Below, in pieces: positions 62,525 to 64,000 of a DNA stretch of 64,000 nt. The stretch's first letter is position 1. Each line of letters begins with the position of its first letter. Source of the stretch: Nitrospira sp. (GTDB lineage: Bacteria > Nitrospirota > Nitrospiria > Nitrospirales > Nitrospiraceae); assembly GCA_018242725.1 (NCBI GenBank), contig JAFEBI010000001.1, positions 191,008-255,007 of the forward strand. Reading direction: 5' to 3'. The notes below the pieces were generated by a model that was not told the origin of the DNA, ran no database searches, and saw only the letters and a list, made by a program, of their open reading frames with translations. The position numbers were made by a program, and so were the translations under genes.

Positions 62525-62822
62525 ACAGCTGAAGAAAGTCGAGCACGCACTGATGGAAGCCCATCGATCACGCCAAGCGTCTGTGCTTGGCGCCGATTGG
62601 AGCTTCCGTGTGATGCGAGACGTCCGACGGGAGGCAGCAGGGCATGGGCCATCGACGATGGCGCTGGGTCTCGATCGGCTCGTATGGAGAACCGCCACAG
62701 TCGCCGCAGTCTTGGCCCTCATCTTCACCGGTTCTGTGTGGCTTAATACCAACCAGGACATGGTCGAACTGACCGCATTGTTATCGAACGAGCTTGACGC
62801 GACGATGCCTCTCGCCGAGTAG
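62505..62822 (+). CDS. Putative membrane anti-sigma factor
   Basis: This 105-residue protein overlaps the sigma gene, the usual anti-sigma position. A cytoplasmic N-terminal helix-rich part (EQLKKVEHALMEAHRSRQ) precedes one membrane helix (TATVAAVLALIFTGSVWL, near residue 65-82) and a short periplasmic tail. No ZAS zinc motif is present. The size and topology resemble CnrY-type anti-sigma factors. The assignment rests mainly on context. Confidence 0.7.
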   Translation: MTPLNDEQLKKVEHALMEAHRSRQASVLGADWSFRVMRDVRREAAGHGPSTMALGLDRLVWRTATVAAVLALIFTGSVWLNTNQDMVELTALLSNELDATMPLAE

Positions 62823-62844
62823 GTGGACATATGGAGGGTCTGTG

Positions 62845-63258
62845 ATGACACCAGGGAAATTGAGGGGGGCACTCGCTGTCCTATTCTGTGCGGGAGCACT
62901 GACGGGTATCGCCGGGACCATCCTCTATCATGAACACGAGCAGGAGCAGCGATGGGAGCGAGGCCCGGCTATGAAACATGAGCGAATCATGAAGCGTTTG
63001 ATACAGGAGTTGTCCTTGACACCGACTCAACAAGCGGACATCGAACCAATGGTCAGTCGGGCCCATGTGGAAATCTTGCGATTACGCTTTTCGCACCAGC
63101 CGGAAGTCGAACGGGTCATGACCAAGGGGGTGGCTGAGATCAAGACCAAGTTGTCTCCGGAGCAACAAGCAAAGTTGGATGAACTCTATGCCAAGCTCCA
63201 ACGACACTGGCAGGCTTCGCGCGACTACTTGCAAACCACCAGAGATCGGCTCAGATAG
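62845..63258 (+). CDS. CnrX/Spy-like periplasmic sensor protein
   Basis: From ATG 62845, with GGAGG seven bases upstream, the 137-residue protein has an N-terminal membrane anchor (GALAVLFCAGALTGIAGTIL) and a periplasmic helical hairpin with LSLTPTQQADIEPMV and LSPEQQAKLDEL, the paired LTxxQ motifs of the CnrX/Spy fold. Following a sigma and anti-sigma gene, it fits the metal-sensing partner of a CnrYXH-like system. The histidines in YHEHEQEQRWER may bind metal. The metal, if any, is unknown. Confidence 0.75.
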   Translation: MTPGKLRGALAVLFCAGALTGIAGTILYHEHEQEQRWERGPAMKHERIMKRLIQELSLTPTQQADIEPMVSRAHVEILRLRFSHQPEVERVMTKGVAEIKTKLSPEQQAKLDELYAKLQRHWQASRDYLQTTRDRLR

Positions 63259-63306
63259 ACGAAGTAGGGCGCAAGCCGGCCAGCCTACGATGCATTGTAA
63301 AGGTCC

Positions 63307-64000
63307 ATGATGACGCTCCCCGAGGAACCGAAAAAGAACGAGATGTCGGAACCTGTCAGGTTCGCTACCATGCTCAAGCGTTGGGTGCTGGGACTCTTCG
63401 TGGCCTGTGTATTAGCTGTCATCGGATACGCGCTGTTGACCAAGTCCGACGAGACACCATTGCGTGCCGCCAGCCAAGGACAGCCCCCCCAGACCACGCG
63501 AACGATGCCAGTGGTGATCGCAGCTGCGAAAACGGGCGATATCGGGGTCTATCTCAACGGCCTCGGGTCGGTCACTCCTCTCAATACCGTGACGGTGAGG
63601 AGCCGCGTAGACGGGCAACTGATGCAGATACGGTATCAAGAAGGCCAGACGGTCTATGCCGGGGATCTGCTGGCCGAAATCGATCCACGCCCATTTCAGG
63701 TCCAATTGACACAGGCCGAAGGTCAGATGGCGCGCGACCGATCGCAACTGAAAAATGCCCAACTCGATCTCGAGCGGTACCGCGGGCTCTTGCAGCAGGA
63801 GTTCATTTCCAAGCAGCAACTCGACACCCAGGAAGCATTGGTCCGGCAGCTGGAAGGAATGGTCCAGTCCGATCAGGGGCAGATCGACAATGCCAAGCTG
63901 CAGATCACGTACTCGCGCATCACCGCGCCTATTAATGGGCGCATCGGCTTGCGCCTCGTGGATCATGGCAACCTGGTCCGTGCGAACGACACCAATGGGC
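63307..64000 (+). CDS. mdtA: RND efflux periplasmic adaptor, MdtA type (partial)
   Basis: The frame begins with two ATGs (63307, 63310) and remains open to the window end, about 231 residues. An N-terminal membrane anchor ([18 protein letters not shown]) precedes [38 protein letters not shown] and [20 protein letters not shown], the lipoyl and hairpin segments closest to MdtA of the MdtABC drug exporter. MdtBC-like pumps are expected just outside. Following the sigma/anti-sigma/sensor genes by 48 bp, it is probably regulated by them. Confidence 0.9.
   Translation, partial: MMTLPEEPKKNEMSEPVRFATMLKRWVLGLFVACVLAVIGYALLTKSDETPLRAASQGQPPQTTRTMPVVIAAAKTGDIGVYLNGLGSVTPLNTVTVRSRVDGQLMQIRYQEGQTVYAGDLLAEIDPRPFQVQLTQAEGQMARDRSQLKNAQLDLERYRGLLQQEFISKQQLDTQEALVRQLEGMVQSDQGQIDNAKLQITYSRITAPINGRIGLRLVDHGNLVRANDTNG

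Noticed and set aside
1-64000. CRISPR array, rRNA operon or prophage structural genes
   Set aside because: No regularly spaced repeats, no rRNA-like sequence and no capsid or tail genes were seen.

Overview
The window looks like a chromosome segment from a nitrite-oxidising Nitrospira-like bacterium (Nitrospirota). This is inferred from gene content: pyruvoyl arginine decarboxylase with agmatinase and a deoxyhypusine-synthase-like enzyme, a complete isc operon, GlnS and GltX together, and many PAS-rich hybrid kinases. The GC-rich coding style fits. No rRNA or marker protein settles the species.

Layout. 1-5.7 kb, minus strand: three tandem TolC-like outer-membrane factors followed by an ABC exporter subunit that runs off the left edge; a divergent NhaR-type LysR regulator faces them. 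7.1-15.0 kb, minus strand: RluF, agmatinase, pyruvoyl arginine decarboxylase, aldehyde dehydrogenase, a small zinc ribbon, a DsbA-like thiol oxidoreductase, a deoxyhypusine-synthase-like enzyme and two unknowns. This is probably a polyamine locus with housekeeping genes mixed in.

15.17-24.49 kb is a discrete integrative and mobilizable element in the 3' half of a tRNA-Glu(CTC) gene. It is bounded by perfect 46-bp direct repeats. It carries merR/merT/merP plus a GDCCVxC-motif gene (no merA), ynfA, arsR-arsI-acr3-arsC, a relaxase and its MobC-like partner, a MazF-type toxin-antitoxin pair, a hairpin-dense noncoding stretch, an excisionase-like gene and a tyrosine integrase. No conjugation pore is present, so transfer would need a helper.

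24.4-31.3 kb groups tRNA-Glu, glnS, two tRNA-Gln genes and gltX with small genes (PilZ, YacG, a zinc alcohol dehydrogenase). 31.4-38.2 kb holds an FNR-like reductase, a divergent 2Fe-2S ferredoxin and iscR-iscS-iscU-iscA-hscB-hscA-iscX. 38.2-40.7 kb is PBP1A.

40.9-54.9 kb is a signalling island: three large paralogous hybrid histidine kinases with different sensor halves but near-identical HisKA-HATPase-REC-REC halves, three single-domain response regulators and one free HPt protein. One kinase has Ser in place of the phospho-acceptor Asp in its first receiver. 55.1-58.0 kb has typA/bipA behind a promoter immediately followed by a terminator-like hairpin. 58.1-60 kb has a peroxiredoxin, a thioredoxin-like protein and two paralogous exported proteins. 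An apparently intact 842-bp IS5-family element (60.09-60.93 kb) with a likely -1 frameshift transposase follows. 61.2-64 kb holds a Spy-like protein, ECF sigma factor, membrane anti-sigma candidate, a CnrX/Spy-like sensor and the start of an MdtA-type RND adaptor, probably an envelope-stress or metal-responsive efflux operon.
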